From Anaeromyxobacter sp. Fw109-5 (GTDB lineage Bacteria; Myxococcota; Myxococcia; Myxococcales; Anaeromyxobacteraceae), in NCBI RefSeq assembly GCF_000017505.1, contig NC_009675.1, forward strand, positions 1,116,001-1,180,000: 64,000 nt of DNA. Direction: 5' to 3'. The first letter of the stretch is position 1, and every line of letters begins with the position of its first letter. This document shows, piece by piece, positions 54,757 through 63,834 of this stretch. The notes beneath the pieces are model-generated. The model was not told where the DNA came from. It did no database searches and worked only from the letters and a program-made list of their open reading frames with translations. A program made the translations under genes and the position numbers.

Positions 54757-57700
54757 GTGCGCGCCCATCGCTTCTCCATCGTGCTCGTGCTGTTCGCGGT
54801 GTCCGGCCTGTCCGGCCTGATCTACGAGTCGATCTGGACGCACTACCTGAAGCTCTTCCTCGGCCACGCCGCCCACGCGCAGACGCTCGTGCTCGCGATC
54901 TTCATGGGGGGCATGGCGCTCGGCTCGGCGCTCGCCAGCCGGTGGGCAGGGCGATGGCGGGACCCGATGGTGGCGTACGCCTCGATCGAGGCCCTCATCG
55001 GCGTCATCGCGCTGGCGTTCCACCCGCTCTTCGTGACGACGACGGACGTGCTCCTCGGCCGCGTGCTGCCGCGCGTGCCGGCGGGCGTGGCCGTCGACGC
55101 CGTGAAGTGGACCGCCGCGGCGGCGCTGATCCTGCCGCAGTGCGTCCTCCTCGGGATGACCTTCCCCCTCATGACGGGAGGCGTCCTGCGCCGCTTCGGC
55201 GCGCGGCCGGGCAGGTCGATCGCGCTGCTCTACTTCACGAACAGCCTCGGCGCGGCCGCCGGCGTCCTGCTGAGCGGGTTCGTGCTCGTGCCCGCCGCCG
55301 GGCTGCCCGGGACGATCGCGATCGCCGGGTTCCTGAACCTCGCGGTCGCCGTGTCGGTCTGGTTCGTCGCCCGCCTCGATCCCACCGTCGCGCCGGTCGC
55401 GGCCCCGGAGGCGGCGACGTCCGGGAGGGATCACGCGCTGCCCGCGCTCCTGGCGGTCGCCGCCCTGACCGGCGCCACGTCCTTCATGTACGAGATCGGC
55501 TGGATCCGCATGCTGAGCCTCGTGCTCGGGACGTCCACCCACGCCTTCGAGCTGATGCTGAGCGCGTTCATCCTGGGGCTCGCGCTCGGAGGGCTCTGGA
55601 TCCAGCGGCGCATCGACGGCGCGGCGAGCCCGGTTCGGCTGCTCGGCTGGGTCCAGGTGGCGATGGGCCTGTCCGCGCTGGCGACGCTGCCGGTGTACGG
55701 CCTGACGTTCCCCCTCATGCGCTGGATCGTCGAGAGCGCACCCAGGACGGATGGCGGCTACGCGCTGTTCAACCTGTCGAGCAACGGCATCGCGCTCCTC
55801 GTCATGCTCCCGGCGACGGTCTGCGCGGGCATGACGCTGCCCCTCGTCACCTACGTGCTGCTCGCGCGAGGTCACGGCGAGCGGGCCGTGGGCGCGGTGT
55901 ACGCGTCGAACACCGCCGGCGCCATCGCCGGCGTGGTGTTCGCGATCCAGGTGGGGATGCCCGTGCTCGGCCTGAAGGGCCTCGTCACGCTGGGGGCCGC
56001 GCTCGACGCGGCGCTGGGCCTCGCGCTCCTCGTCCCTGCCGCCCGCGCCGTCCCGCGCCGCTTCGCCGCCGCCGCGGGCGCGTGCGTGCTCGCGGTGGCC
56101 GCGACGCTCCTCTTCGTCCACCTCGACCCGTACCGGATGGCCTCCGGCGTGTACCGCCTCGGGCGCATCATCGACCCGAGCCAGACCCGCGTGCTCTACC
56201 ACCGCGACGGCAAGACCGCGACGGCGAGCGTCATCGCCGAGGTCGACGGCCGCGTGCTCATCAAGACGAACGGCAAGGCGGACGCGGCGATCAACATGGC
56301 CCCCGGAGGCGAGGCGGAGCCGGACGAGGCCACCATGGTGCTCCTCGGAGCCCTGCCGCACGCGGTGCGCCCCGGCGCGAGGACCGCCGCGTGCATCGGG
56401 TTCGGCTCCGGCCTCACCACGCACGTGCTGCTCGGCTCGCCGAGCCTCGAGTCGCTCGACACCATCGAGATCGAGCCGCGCATGATCGAGGCGGCCCGCT
56501 TCTTCCTGCCCCGGGTCGCCCGCGCGTTCGACGATCCGCGCAGCCAGCTCCACGTGGACGACGCCAAGACCTTCTTCTCCTCGCGGCAGCGGACCTACGA
56601 CATCATCGTCTCCGAGCCCTCGAACCCCTGGGTGAGCGGGGTGGGCGGGCTGTTCTCCGAGGAGTTCTACCGCCACGTGCGCCGGCACCTCGCGCCGGGG
56701 GGCGTGCTCGTGCAGTGGATCCAGCTGTACGAGATCGACCCTGGCCTGGTCGCGTCGATCCTGAAGGCGCTCGACGGCAGCTTCGCGGACTGGACGGCCT
56801 TCGCCCCGAGCGACTTCGATCTCGTGGTCCTCGCCTCCGCGGATGGCGCCGTCGCGCCGCTCGCCCCCGGCATCTTCGGCGTGCCGGAGCTGGCGGCCGA
56901 GCTCCGCCGGGTCCGCATCCTGGGGCCGCAGGATCTCGAGCTGCGCAGGGTGGGAGATCGCCGCTCCTGGGCGAGGCTCCTGCGCTCGTACCCGACGCCG
57001 CCCAACTCCGACTACCACCCGGTCCTCGCCGAGGCCGCCCCGCGCGCGCGGTTCCTCCAGGCCACCGCCGTCGCGCTGGTGCAGGCGGCGCGGTTCCCGC
57101 TGCCGGCGCTGGAGGTCCTGTCGGGCGCGGTGCCCGGGTGGAGCGAGACGCGCGTGACGCCGTCGCCGCACTTCACGCCCTCTCGCCGCGCCGACGCCGC
57201 CACCGTCCTCCAGCACGCGCTGCGCGACGGCGCGCTGGGCAGGGGCGCGTGGCGGCTGCCCGAGGACCTCCTCGCCTCGTCGCAGGAGCTGCTCGGCTGG
57301 GCCACGCGGTGCGGGCCGCTGCCGGGGCAGAGCGCGCAGGACGTGGCCCTCGCCATGTTCCCTGCGCTGACCTCGGCGGAGGCCACGCTCGCCTGGCGGA
57401 CGATCGTGGAGAGCCCCTGCGCCATGGCGCTGGCGCCCCATGATCGGCTCTGGCTCGAGCTGCTCCGGGCGGTCGCGGCGCGCGAGGGCGGCGCTGCGCA
57501 CGCGGCGGCGTCGGTGCTGCTGGGCGACCCCGGGCGGCTCTCGCCCCCACAAGCGCGGTACGCGCTCGCCGCGGGCATGCTGGGTGCGCTGGGGGAGGGC
57601 GACCGCGAGGCCGCTCACCGGCTGTGGGAGCGTCACGCGGCGGTGGGCGAAGGCGACGACCTGCTGCTGCGCTGGCTCGTGGCCGAGAGCGCGGCGCGAG

Positions 57701-57816
57701 ACGGCGTCGCAGGGGCTCGCCGCCCGCTGAGCCCGCGCGGCCCTCCGCGCGCGGAGCGGCGCGGGGTGGCTGGCGCTCGAGGCCGGGCTCGACGAGCACC
57801 CCGCGGCGCCTGCTGA
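54757..57816 (+). CDS. Large fusion: MFS-like membrane domain, spermidine-synthase-like domain and C-terminal region
   Basis: A 1019-residue protein. Residues 1-460 have about 12-14 hydrophobic helices (FAVSGLSGLIYESIWTHYLKLFLGH, then FMYEIGWIRMLSLVLGTSTHAFELML). Residues about 540-770 are a SAM-binding spermidine-synthase-like fold (CIGFGSGLTTHVLLGS, IEIEPRMIEAARFF, VDDAKTFFSSRQ, IIVSEPSNPWVSGVGGLFSEEFY). The last 230 residues form an uncharacterised helical domain. It is a polyamine-aminopropyltransferase-type family fused to a transporter-like half, common in deltaproteobacteria. The start is GTG 54757. The last 30 residues turn arginine-rich, and an adjacent frame looks more natural, so a 3' frameshift is possible. 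It is divergent from the cytochrome gene. Confidence 0.8.
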   Translation: MRAHRFSIVLVLFAVSGLSGLIYESIWTHYLKLFLGHAAHAQTLVLAIFMGGMALGSALASRWAGRWRDPMVAYASIEALIGVIALAFHPLFVTTTDVLLGRVLPRVPAGVAVDAVKWTAAAALILPQCVLLGMTFPLMTGGVLRRFGARPGRSIALLYFTNSLGAAAGVLLSGFVLVPAAGLPGTIAIAGFLNLAVAVSVWFVARLDPTVAPVAAPEAATSGRDHALPALLAVAALTGATSFMYEIGWIRMLSLVLGTSTHAFELMLSAFILGLALGGLWIQRRIDGAASPVRLLGWVQVAMGLSALATLPVYGLTFPLMRWIVESAPRTDGGYALFNLSSNGIALLVMLPATVCAGMTLPLVTYVLLARGHGERAVGAVYASNTAGAIAGVVFAIQVGMPVLGLKGLVTLGAALDAALGLALLVPAARAVPRRFAAAAGACVLAVAATLLFVHLDPYRMASGVYRLGRIIDPSQTRVLYHRDGKTATASVIAEVDGRVLIKTNGKADAAINMAPGGEAEPDEATMVLLGALPHAVRPGARTAACIGFGSGLTTHVLLGSPSLESLDTIEIEPRMIEAARFFLPRVARAFDDPRSQLHVDDAKTFFSSRQRTYDIIVSEPSNPWVSGVGGLFSEEFYRHVRRHLAPGGVLVQWIQLYEIDPGLVASILKALDGSFADWTAFAPSDFDLVVLASADGAVAPLAPGIFGVPELAAELRRVRILGPQDLELRRVGDRRSWARLLRSYPTPPNSDYHPVLAEAAPRARFLQATAVALVQAARFPLPALEVLSGAVPGWSETRVTPSPHFTPSRRADAATVLQHALRDGALGRGAWRLPEDLLASSQELLGWATRCGPLPGQSAQDVALAMFPALTSAEATLAWRTIVESPCAMALAPHDRLWLELLRAVAAREGGAAHAAASVLLGDPGRLSPPQARYALAAGMLGALGEGDREAAHRLWERHAAVGEGDDLLLRWLVAESAARDGVAGARRPLSPRGPPRAERRGVAGARGRARRAPRGAC

Positions 57817-57856
57817 CCTGGGGCCTGGCTCGAGCGGCGGCTCGCGGAGTGACCGC

Positions 57857-59530
57857 TCACGCCGGCGAGGCCGCCGCTTCCTCCCGAGGCGCGGCGATGC
57901 TCACCCCCGCCGCCCGGGGGAGCCGCACGGTGAAGGCGGTCCCGCGCTCGGCGGTGGACTCGAACGAGACGGAGCCTCCGTGGGCGCGCACCACGAGATC
58001 GACGATGTACAGCCCGAGGCCGAGGCCACGCGCATGAGAGGCGTCCCGCAGGCGGGAGCCGCTGCAGAAGGGCTCGAACAGCACGGGCCTCAGCTCGGGC
58101 GGGATGGCCCCCTGGTTCTCGACGGTCACGGCCACCTGCTGGTGGTCGCCTCGCACCGTCACCCGTACCGGCGCTCCGCGGACGCCGTGCTCGAGCGCGT
58201 TCGCCACGAGGTTGGACACCACCTGCGCGAGCCGCGCCGGATCCCAGGTGCCGCGGCCGTCGCCCTCCAGCGCGACCTGGATGGTCCGGCGCGGATCGGC
58301 GGCGCGGAGCTCGTCGATCACGTCCTGGCAGACCTCGTGGAGATCCGCAGGGACGGGCGCGATGGGCAGCGCCCCCTTGAAGCGGCCGTCCGTGAAGTCG
58401 AGCAGCGTCCCGATCATCTCCAGCATGCGCCGCGCGGCGCGGTCGATCTCGCCCAGGCTCGCGTGGGCGCTGGCCGGGACGTCGCCGCGCCGAAGCAGGA
58501 GCGACGCCAGCGCGCGCACCGCGCCGAGGGGGTTGCGGAGATCGTGCCCCAGGATCCCCATCACCTGCTCGCGGAAGACCAGCGCGCGCGCCAGCTCCTC
58601 CTGCGCCCGCTTCTGATCGGTGATGTCGGTGGCGGCGCCGGTCAGGCCCACGATCGCGCCGGAGGCGTCGCGGAGCGGCTCCTCGGTCACGAGCAGGTGG
58701 CGCTGCTCGCCTCCCGGAGCGGTGATCCGCACCTCCTGCTGGACCGCGCGGCCGGACCGCAGCACGGCGTCGTCGAGCGCCTGCAGGCGGGAGGCGTCCT
58801 CGCGGGAGAGGAGCTCCGCGTTCGTCCGCCCGAGCACGTCGTCCACCCGATAGCCGAGCGGCGGGTTGTACATCCACCTGTACCGCAGCGACAGGTCCTG
58901 CTCGAAGAGCGTGATGCCCGAGTGGGCCAGCGCGACCCGGAACCGCTCCTCGGTCCGCCGGAGCTGGTGGTGGACGCGCGCGCTGTCCACGATCTGCGCC
59001 GCGCGCCGCACCAGCTCCTCGGCCAGCGCCAGGTCGTCCTCTCCGTACCTCCGCCCGGACTCGGCGGCGCTCATGACGAAGGTCACCGTCACGCGCGTCG
59101 CCGAGAGGCTCACCGGGACGACCATCACCGAGCACGGCTTCATCTGGGCGGCGAGACCGAGGTACTCGCCCTCCGTCTGCTGCTGGAGCTGCTCCTCGCC
59201 GTAGTCGCGGAGGAGCAGGGGTCGGCCGGAGCGAAGGGCCTGCGCGGCCGGGAGTCGCCGGCGCGCGGAGTGGTCCAGCGGGAAGGCGCGGAGGGCGGCG
59301 GCGAGGGACGCCCTCGCGGGGTCGCGGTGGGCCACCTCCATGCGGCGGATCTCTCCGTCGCCCACCTCGTCGACGATGCACCAGTCCGCCAGCTCCGGGA
59401 TCGACAGCCGCGCGACCGCGGCGAGCGCCTCCTCGTAGTCGAGGATCCCCGCGAGCGCCCCCATCTTGGAGAAGATGGAGAGCCTCGAGAACGATCGGCA
59501 GCTCGTCTCCCCGGCGGAAGGATTCCGCAT
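57857..59530 (-). CDS. GAF-PAS sensor histidine kinase
   Basis: A 557-residue soluble kinase, with start ATG 59528-59530 preceded by CGGGAGCTGCAGG. Residues about 20-180 form a GAF-like domain (YEEALAAVARLSIPELADWCIVDEV). A PAS domain follows (about 185-310, FRVALAHSGITLFEQDLSLRYRW ... GLTGAATDITDQKRA). HisKA has the His in GILGHDLRNPLGAVRALASLL, and HATPase_c has NLVANALEHGV, NQGAIPPELR and GLGLGLYIVDLVVRAHGG. It is an intracellular light, redox or small-molecule sensor; the ligand is unknown. No regulator is adjacent. It is convergent with the fusion-protein gene. Confidence 0.9.
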   Translation of the reverse strand: MRNPSAGETSCRSFSRLSIFSKMGALAGILDYEEALAAVARLSIPELADWCIVDEVGDGEIRRMEVAHRDPARASLAAALRAFPLDHSARRRLPAAQALRSGRPLLLRDYGEEQLQQQTEGEYLGLAAQMKPCSVMVVPVSLSATRVTVTFVMSAAESGRRYGEDDLALAEELVRRAAQIVDSARVHHQLRRTEERFRVALAHSGITLFEQDLSLRYRWMYNPPLGYRVDDVLGRTNAELLSREDASRLQALDDAVLRSGRAVQQEVRITAPGGEQRHLLVTEEPLRDASGAIVGLTGAATDITDQKRAQEELARALVFREQVMGILGHDLRNPLGAVRALASLLLRRGDVPASAHASLGEIDRAARRMLEMIGTLLDFTDGRFKGALPIAPVPADLHEVCQDVIDELRAADPRRTIQVALEGDGRGTWDPARLAQVVSNLVANALEHGVRGAPVRVTVRGDHQQVAVTVENQGAIPPELRPVLFEPFCSGSRLRDASHARGLGLGLYIVDLVVRAHGGSVSFESTAERGTAFTVRLPRAAGVSIAAPREEAAASPA

Positions 59531-59691
59531 CCTGCAGCTCCCGGAGGCGCGGTCCGCCGTCCGGGGGCGCCGCGCCAGCCGCACGGTTCGATAGCGGTCC
59601 GGGGGTTCCCCGACCACTCAACCGTGGGGGGCCGAGGAAGAGGCTCGGCGCCCGGATGACGCATCGAGGCGGCGGCGAGCAGGCGGCCCGC

Positions 59692-60186
59692 TCAGGGTCG
59701 CGCCTTTCCGTACTGCACCCCGTCGGTGGTGAGGAGCGCCGGGCCCTCCGCGAGCACGCGCGCGTCGACGACCCGGCCGATGCAGAGGAGGTGATCGCCG
59801 ACCTCGAGCGTCCGCACGACCTCGCAGTCGAGCCACGCGAGCGCGTCGTCGAAGAGCGCTGCGCCGGTGAAGCCCTCGTGCGTGCGGGCCACGTCGAGCT
59901 TCTCCTCCCCCAGGAAGCTCTGGCGCGCGAAGTGGCCGGCCAGCTTCCGCTGATCGGTCTTGAGGAGGTTCAAGGCGAAGTTCTTCGTCGACTTGAGGAA
60001 GTCGATCGAGAAGTGCTGCCGGTCCACCGCGATGAGGACGTGCGGCGGGTCGAACGACACGGGGCACGCCCACGACACCGTGAGCCCGTTCTCCGCGCCC
60101 CCGCGCCCGACGGTGACGACGCTCACCGGCAAGGGAAACCGCTTCAGGACGTCCTCGAATGCCACCGTCTCCGCGCGTGTCGCCAT
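59692..60186 (-). CDS. Flavin reductase domain protein
   Basis: A 164-residue FMN-binding protein of the flavin reductase / flavoredoxin (DIM6/NTAB) family. It has the split-barrel opening FPLPVSVVTVGRGGAENGLTVSWACPVSFDPPHVLIAVD and SFLGEEKLDVARTHEGFTGAALFDDALAWLDCEVVRTLEVGDHLLCIGRV in part. It reduces flavins with NAD(P)H for a partner oxygenase or acts in electron transfer. The start at ATG 60184-60186 is set by a GGAGGAGGCC site. It is divergent from the HATPase protein. Confidence 0.85.
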   Translation of the reverse strand: MATRAETVAFEDVLKRFPLPVSVVTVGRGGAENGLTVSWACPVSFDPPHVLIAVDRQHFSIDFLKSTKNFALNLLKTDQRKLAGHFARQSFLGEEKLDVARTHEGFTGAALFDDALAWLDCEVVRTLEVGDHLLCIGRVVDARVLAEGPALLTTDGVQYGKARP

Positions 60187-60344
60187 CTGGCCTCCTCCCT
60201 CGCGCATCCTGCCTCGGGAGCCTGCGCCGGGCCCTGGCTCCGTCGGGTCCCGAGAGGCGGGCGATCGCTTGCTCGAGAGGCTGCACGGCCGCCGGAGACG
60301 ACGGGCGCGGGTGGAATTCCGGACATCCGCCGCCAGTTCCACAC

Positions 60345-60998
60345 ATGCCGGAGGTGCAGCGAGCAGGTCCTTCTTCTTCGGCAGAGCGAGAGAACGTGTC
60401 CATCGAGACGACGACCGACGTGGAGCAGGAGTTCGTAGGATCCAGGGGCGAGGCCCGCGGGCTCGGTCGCCCCGGGGCCCCCGCCCCTGGCATCGACGGA
60501 GAATTTCCGCTCGACTGGTCGAGCACGACCCTCGCGGAGCTGTGTCCAGCGGCGATCGAGGAAGTCGGCGCGAGCGAGGATGGCGCGATCGAGTACACCC
60601 CGGATCAGGGTCGCGAGGGCTCGGGCGAGTGGGACGCGAGGCGCGTCGCGTACGCCGTCACCATCCTCCTCGAGGACGCCGTCAAGCGGAGCGGCGGCGC
60701 CGGGCCGGTGTCGCTGCGCTGGCGCGAGTACGAGGACGAGGTGGTCCTCCGCGTCCAGTTCCCGCGTCCGCTCGAGCGCGGCGATCGCTTCGTCACCTAC
60801 TTCGAGGAAGGCGTCCGGCCCGACGGCGCCGACGACAAGGTTGGTACGCTCCGCCTCGTCGTCGCGCGGAAGATCGTGCTGCAGCACGGGGGGCACCTCG
60901 CGCGCGTGCGCACACGCGCCGGGACCGCCTACGTCGCGACGCTGCCGCGGACCCGCGCCGCCGCGGGCCGCGCGGAACCCGGCCTCGAGCTCGAGTAA
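60345..60998 (+). CDS. Lone HATPase-like protein (kinase-derived)
   Basis: A protein of up to 217 residues whose C-terminal 150 residues look like a histidine-kinase ATPase domain without HisKA. WDARRVAYAVTILLEDAVKRSG stands where the N box would be, GPVSLRWREYEDEVVLRVQFPRPLE follows, and KVGTLRLVVARKIVLQHGGHLARVRTRAGTAYVATLP matches the end of HATPase_c domains. The G1 and G2 glycine motifs (DxGxG, GxGLG) are missing, so ATP binding is doubtful. The start could be ATG 60345 or GTG 60396. It may be an adaptor that mimics a kinase domain, similar to inactive regulatory ATPases. Confidence 0.6.
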   Translation: MPEVQRAGPSSSAERENVSIETTTDVEQEFVGSRGEARGLGRPGAPAPGIDGEFPLDWSSTTLAELCPAAIEEVGASEDGAIEYTPDQGREGSGEWDARRVAYAVTILLEDAVKRSGGAGPVSLRWREYEDEVVLRVQFPRPLERGDRFVTYFEEGVRPDGADDKVGTLRLVVARKIVLQHGGHLARVRTRAGTAYVATLPRTRAAAGRAEPGLELE

Positions 60999-61466
60999 CC
61001 GCCGGACCGCGTAGGCTCCCCCCGTACACGACGTCCTGTCGCGCCGCGGCCCGGCCGCGCTCCGCCACCTGGAGCGCTGCCGGGCCGTGGTCGTCCGGCG
61101 CCGAGCGAGGCGGGAACCCTCGCCGTCGCCAGCGAGGTCGCGCGGGGCGACGAAGGCGAGAGCCTCGGGGCCCGCGTGTGCCGCGGCTCGCCGAGGCGGC
61201 CGCAGCACATGACATCCGGGCCGAGAGATGATTCCGCGCTGACGTCACTCATCGTGTAAGTGTCGCGTCTACGCGGTCGGGCCGTGAGCTGCGCAGCCCG
61301 GGTGAGCACCTTGCCAAGGAAGTATGCAGCTCGCCCGCGTGACCGCTCCTGCGGCAGGCGGAGCCGGGAGTGGGGGCACCCATGCAAACGGGGCCTGACG
61401 CCTCGGTGCATCGGGGGGCCTGCGTGGCGGCCGGCGGATGGAACGTCGCGTGCAAGCTGTCCGCGC
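60999..61466. other. Gene-free stretch before the NifX-like gene
   Basis: About 470 bp. There are stop-free frames but none with a ribosome site and protein-like composition. Short inverted pairs occur near 61120-61200. I see no RNA gene or mobile element. Confidence 0.4.
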
Positions 61467-61838
61467 ATGAAGGTCGCATTCGCCACCCGGGACGGCGAGC
61501 ACGTGAACGAGCAGCTCCGCCGCGCACCCCAGCTCGTGGTCTTCGAGGTGACCGCGGCGGGGCATCGGCTCGAGCGGGTGTCCCCGTTCGAGCCCGACGG
61601 CCGGTACGGCACGGACGAGCGCATCCGCGCGATCGCCGGCTGCTCGATCGTGTACGTCTCCGCCATCGGCCCGTCCTCCGCCGCCCGGCTCGCCACGCGC
61701 GGGATCCGCGCGGCCACCGCGCCGGAGGGGACGCCGATCCAGGAGCTCCTCGCCGCGCTGCGCAGGTTGCTCACGTCGCCTGATCGCCTCGACCGATCGA
61801 GCGCGGCGCCGGGACGTAAGCTCTCCGGCCACGGCTGA
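61467..61838 (+). CDS. NifX/NifB-type dinitrogenase-cofactor-binding-like protein
   Basis: A 123-residue single domain of the NifX / dinitrogenase iron-molybdenum cofactor-binding fold: MKVAFATRDGEHVNEQLRRAPQLVVFEV, then YGTDERIRAIAGCSIVYVSAIGPSSAARLATRGIRAATAPEGTPIQELL in part. Proteins with this fold carry Fe-S cofactor precursors during nitrogenase assembly. No other nif gene is in the window, so it may be an orphan from a nif cluster nearby or serve another Fe-S role. The start is ATG 61467, with no clear ribosome site. Confidence 0.75.
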   Translation: MKVAFATRDGEHVNEQLRRAPQLVVFEVTAAGHRLERVSPFEPDGRYGTDERIRAIAGCSIVYVSAIGPSSAARLATRGIRAATAPEGTPIQELLAALRRLLTSPDRLDRSSAAPGRKLSGHG

Positions 61839-61960
61839 GGGTGAGTCCGCGGACTCTTTCAGCAGCGACGGGAGCGGATCGCTCCAAGCTCGAGGAACGC
61901 CCGTACTCGGTCGCCGGTGATGCGGCTCGCACGGGCTCGCCGCCACGCAGGCCGAGACCT

Positions 61961-62287
61961 TCAACGCCGTGTGATGGCTGCGAGGTGCTCCGGCGGGGAC
62001 TCGATCGGGAACGCCGGGATGCGCTCGACCAGCTCGTCGTCGACGTAGCACCAGGCCCAGTCCTCCCCCGGCTCGAAGGACTTCACCACGGGGTGCCCGA
62101 GCGTCTCGAAGTGTGAGGTGGCATGCCGGTTCTTCGAGTCGTCGCAGCACCCCACGTGTCCGCAGGTCATGCAGAGCCGGAGATGGACCCAGGCGTCTCC
62201 GCTCTCGAGGCACTCCTCGCAGCCCAGCGCGCTCGGCGTCACTGGGCTCGACCGGAGGCTGAGAAGGTCACTCAGGTGTCCGCACAT
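61961..62287 (-). CDS. UBP-type zinc-finger protein
   Basis: A 108-residue protein made almost entirely of a zf-UBP domain. Cys/His ligands occur in order: Cys-2/His-4, CEEC (23-26), CMTCGHVGCC (39-48), His-55, HFE at 59, and His-65. In eukaryotes this domain binds the C-terminus of ubiquitin; bacterial stand-alone copies are widespread with unknown ligand. GHVGCCDDSKNRHATSHFE and LGHPVVKSFEPGEDWAWCYVDD match the family strongly. It is transcribed away from the MBL-fold gene region. Confidence 0.9.
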   Translation of the reverse strand: MCGHLSDLLSLRSSPVTPSALGCEECLESGDAWVHLRLCMTCGHVGCCDDSKNRHATSHFETLGHPVVKSFEPGEDWAWCYVDDELVERIPAFPIESPPEHLAAITRR

Positions 62288-62604
62288 TCGTTGGCTCCGT
62301 GGTCAATGGGCTCCGGGAGCCGGCGACGAAGCGTCGTGCAGCTTCGAGCGGATCCGCGGCAGCCTGGAACCGTGATTCCGTGTCTCGAGCCGCCGGCGTG
62401 TGCCGTGACGTTTCGGAGGACGATTGGGTAGTCGAGCGCAGGTGCACGCGCTCGCCAGCGCGCGGCGAGCTCCGGCCGGAGGGCCGCGGAGCCGATGCGC
62501 GCGCGTTTGCAGGGTCGGCTCCCCTCATCCCCGGAGCGCCCGTTCGCACGGCGCGGCGCTCGCCGGACAGCGTCTCGGCGCGCAGCGCTGCCGCGGAGCG
62601 AACG
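62288..62604. other. Intergenic stretch between zinc-finger and MBL-fold genes
   Basis: About 317 bp on the upstream side of the zinc-finger gene. It should hold that gene's promoter. A plus-strand reading frame crosses it but looks random. Nothing else is supported. Confidence 0.4.
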
Positions 62605-63816
62605 TCACATCGTCTCGGGCGAGCCGCCGACTTCGGTGGCTGCGGCGCCGATCTTCGTGGCGACGATGGGATCCTGCTCCGCGGTCCTCCACGGCACCGC
62701 CGGCCACCACGCCGCCGTCGGTGACGCGGGTGGCTCGATGCTCTCGCCCGGCATGGGGAGGGCCACCGTCACGTTGGCCTTCCGGGCCGCCACGAGCACG
62801 CGTTCGACCGGTTCGGTCCACGCGTGGAACGCCAGGTTGAAGAGGCCCCAGTGAACCGGCAGAAGCACCCTGGCCCGGACCAGCTGGCTCGCGCGAACCG
62901 CCTGCTCCGGCCCGAGGTGCCAGTCGGGCCACGAGCGGCCGTAGGCGCCCGCCTCGATCATGGCGAGGTCGAACGGCCCGAGGCGGGCCCCGACGTCGTC
63001 GAGTCCGGGGAAGAGCCCCGTGTCGCCCGAGTAGTACGCTCGGTGGACCGGCCCGATGAACGCGAACCCTGCCCAGAGGGTCTGGTTCTGCCGCGAGAAG
63101 GGTGACCGGCCCGAGGCGTGGCGCGCCGGCGTGGCGACGACCTCGACGTCGCCGAGCCGGGTCCGTTCCCACCAGTCGAGCTCCACGATGCGGTCCATGG
63201 GGATGCCCCAGGACTCGAGGTGAGCTCCGACGCCGAGCGGCACGATGAACGTGGTCTCCCAGTCCTTCATGGCCTGGATCGTGGGCCTGTCGAGGTGGTC
63301 GTAGTGGTCGTGCGAGACGACCACCGCGTCGACTGGCGGCAGCTGGTCGAGCGGCAGGAGCGGGTCGTAGAAGCGGCGCGGGCCGACCCAGGAGAACGGG
63401 GAAGCCCGCTCGCCCCAGACCGGATCGATCAGCACGCGCCGCCCGTCCACCTCGACGAGGAGCGTGGAGTGGCCGAGCCAGGTGACGCGCAGCCCGGTCG
63501 ACGGCGGCCGCGCGAACCGGGTCCGGTCCACCGGCCGGGTGGGCACCGGTCCCTTCGGTCGCCGCTCGCCGCTCGCTCCGAACCAGTCGAGCAGCGCCCG
63601 CGTCATGTCGTTGTGAAGGGGTTGCGGGTTCTCGAAGCGCCCGTTCTTCCACTGCGGCGACCGCTCCATCCGCGCCCGTCGCCCGCCCGCCGGCTGCTCG
63701 CCGTGGGCGCCGCCGCCTACCGTTGCCACGCCAACCGTTGCGACTGCCAAGAAGCCTCCCAGGAGCCAGTAGCCGCGCTTCGGGCGACGCCCTCTCTTGA
63801 GCATGTAATCACTCAT
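62605..63816 (-). CDS. MBL-fold metallo-hydrolase (UlaG/NAPE-PLD-like), membrane-anchored
   Basis: A 403-residue protein. Residues 1-40 have a basic start and a membrane helix (YWLLGGFLAVATVGVATV), suggesting an anchor or uncleaved signal. The hydrolase domain has VTWLGHSTLLVEVDGRRVLIDPV, the metal site SHDHYDHLD (His-169, His-171, Asp-173, His-174), ATPARHASGR, YYSGDTGLF, and VLLPVHWGLF with the final His. The pattern resembles the NAPE-PLD / UlaG branch, which hydrolyses phosphodiesters. ATG 63816 or ATG 63804 (MLKRGRRPKRG) may be the start. A TetR gene ends 19 bp upstream, so this may be its target. Confidence 0.88.
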   Translation of the reverse strand: MSDYMLKRGRRPKRGYWLLGGFLAVATVGVATVGGGAHGEQPAGGRRARMERSPQWKNGRFENPQPLHNDMTRALLDWFGASGERRPKGPVPTRPVDRTRFARPPSTGLRVTWLGHSTLLVEVDGRRVLIDPVWGERASPFSWVGPRRFYDPLLPLDQLPPVDAVVVSHDHYDHLDRPTIQAMKDWETTFIVPLGVGAHLESWGIPMDRIVELDWWERTRLGDVEVVATPARHASGRSPFSRQNQTLWAGFAFIGPVHRAYYSGDTGLFPGLDDVGARLGPFDLAMIEAGAYGRSWPDWHLGPEQAVRASQLVRARVLLPVHWGLFNLAFHAWTEPVERVLVAARKANVTVALPMPGESIEPPASPTAAWWPAVPWRTAEQDPIVATKIGAAATEVGGSPETM

Positions 63817-63834
63817 TCATCGGTCCCAAAAAAA

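Noticed and set aside
62299-62724. Plus-strand 141-codon frame between the zinc-finger and MBL-fold genes
   Set aside because: No ribosome site, Arg/Ala/Ser-biased composition, and it runs into the MBL-fold gene antisense.
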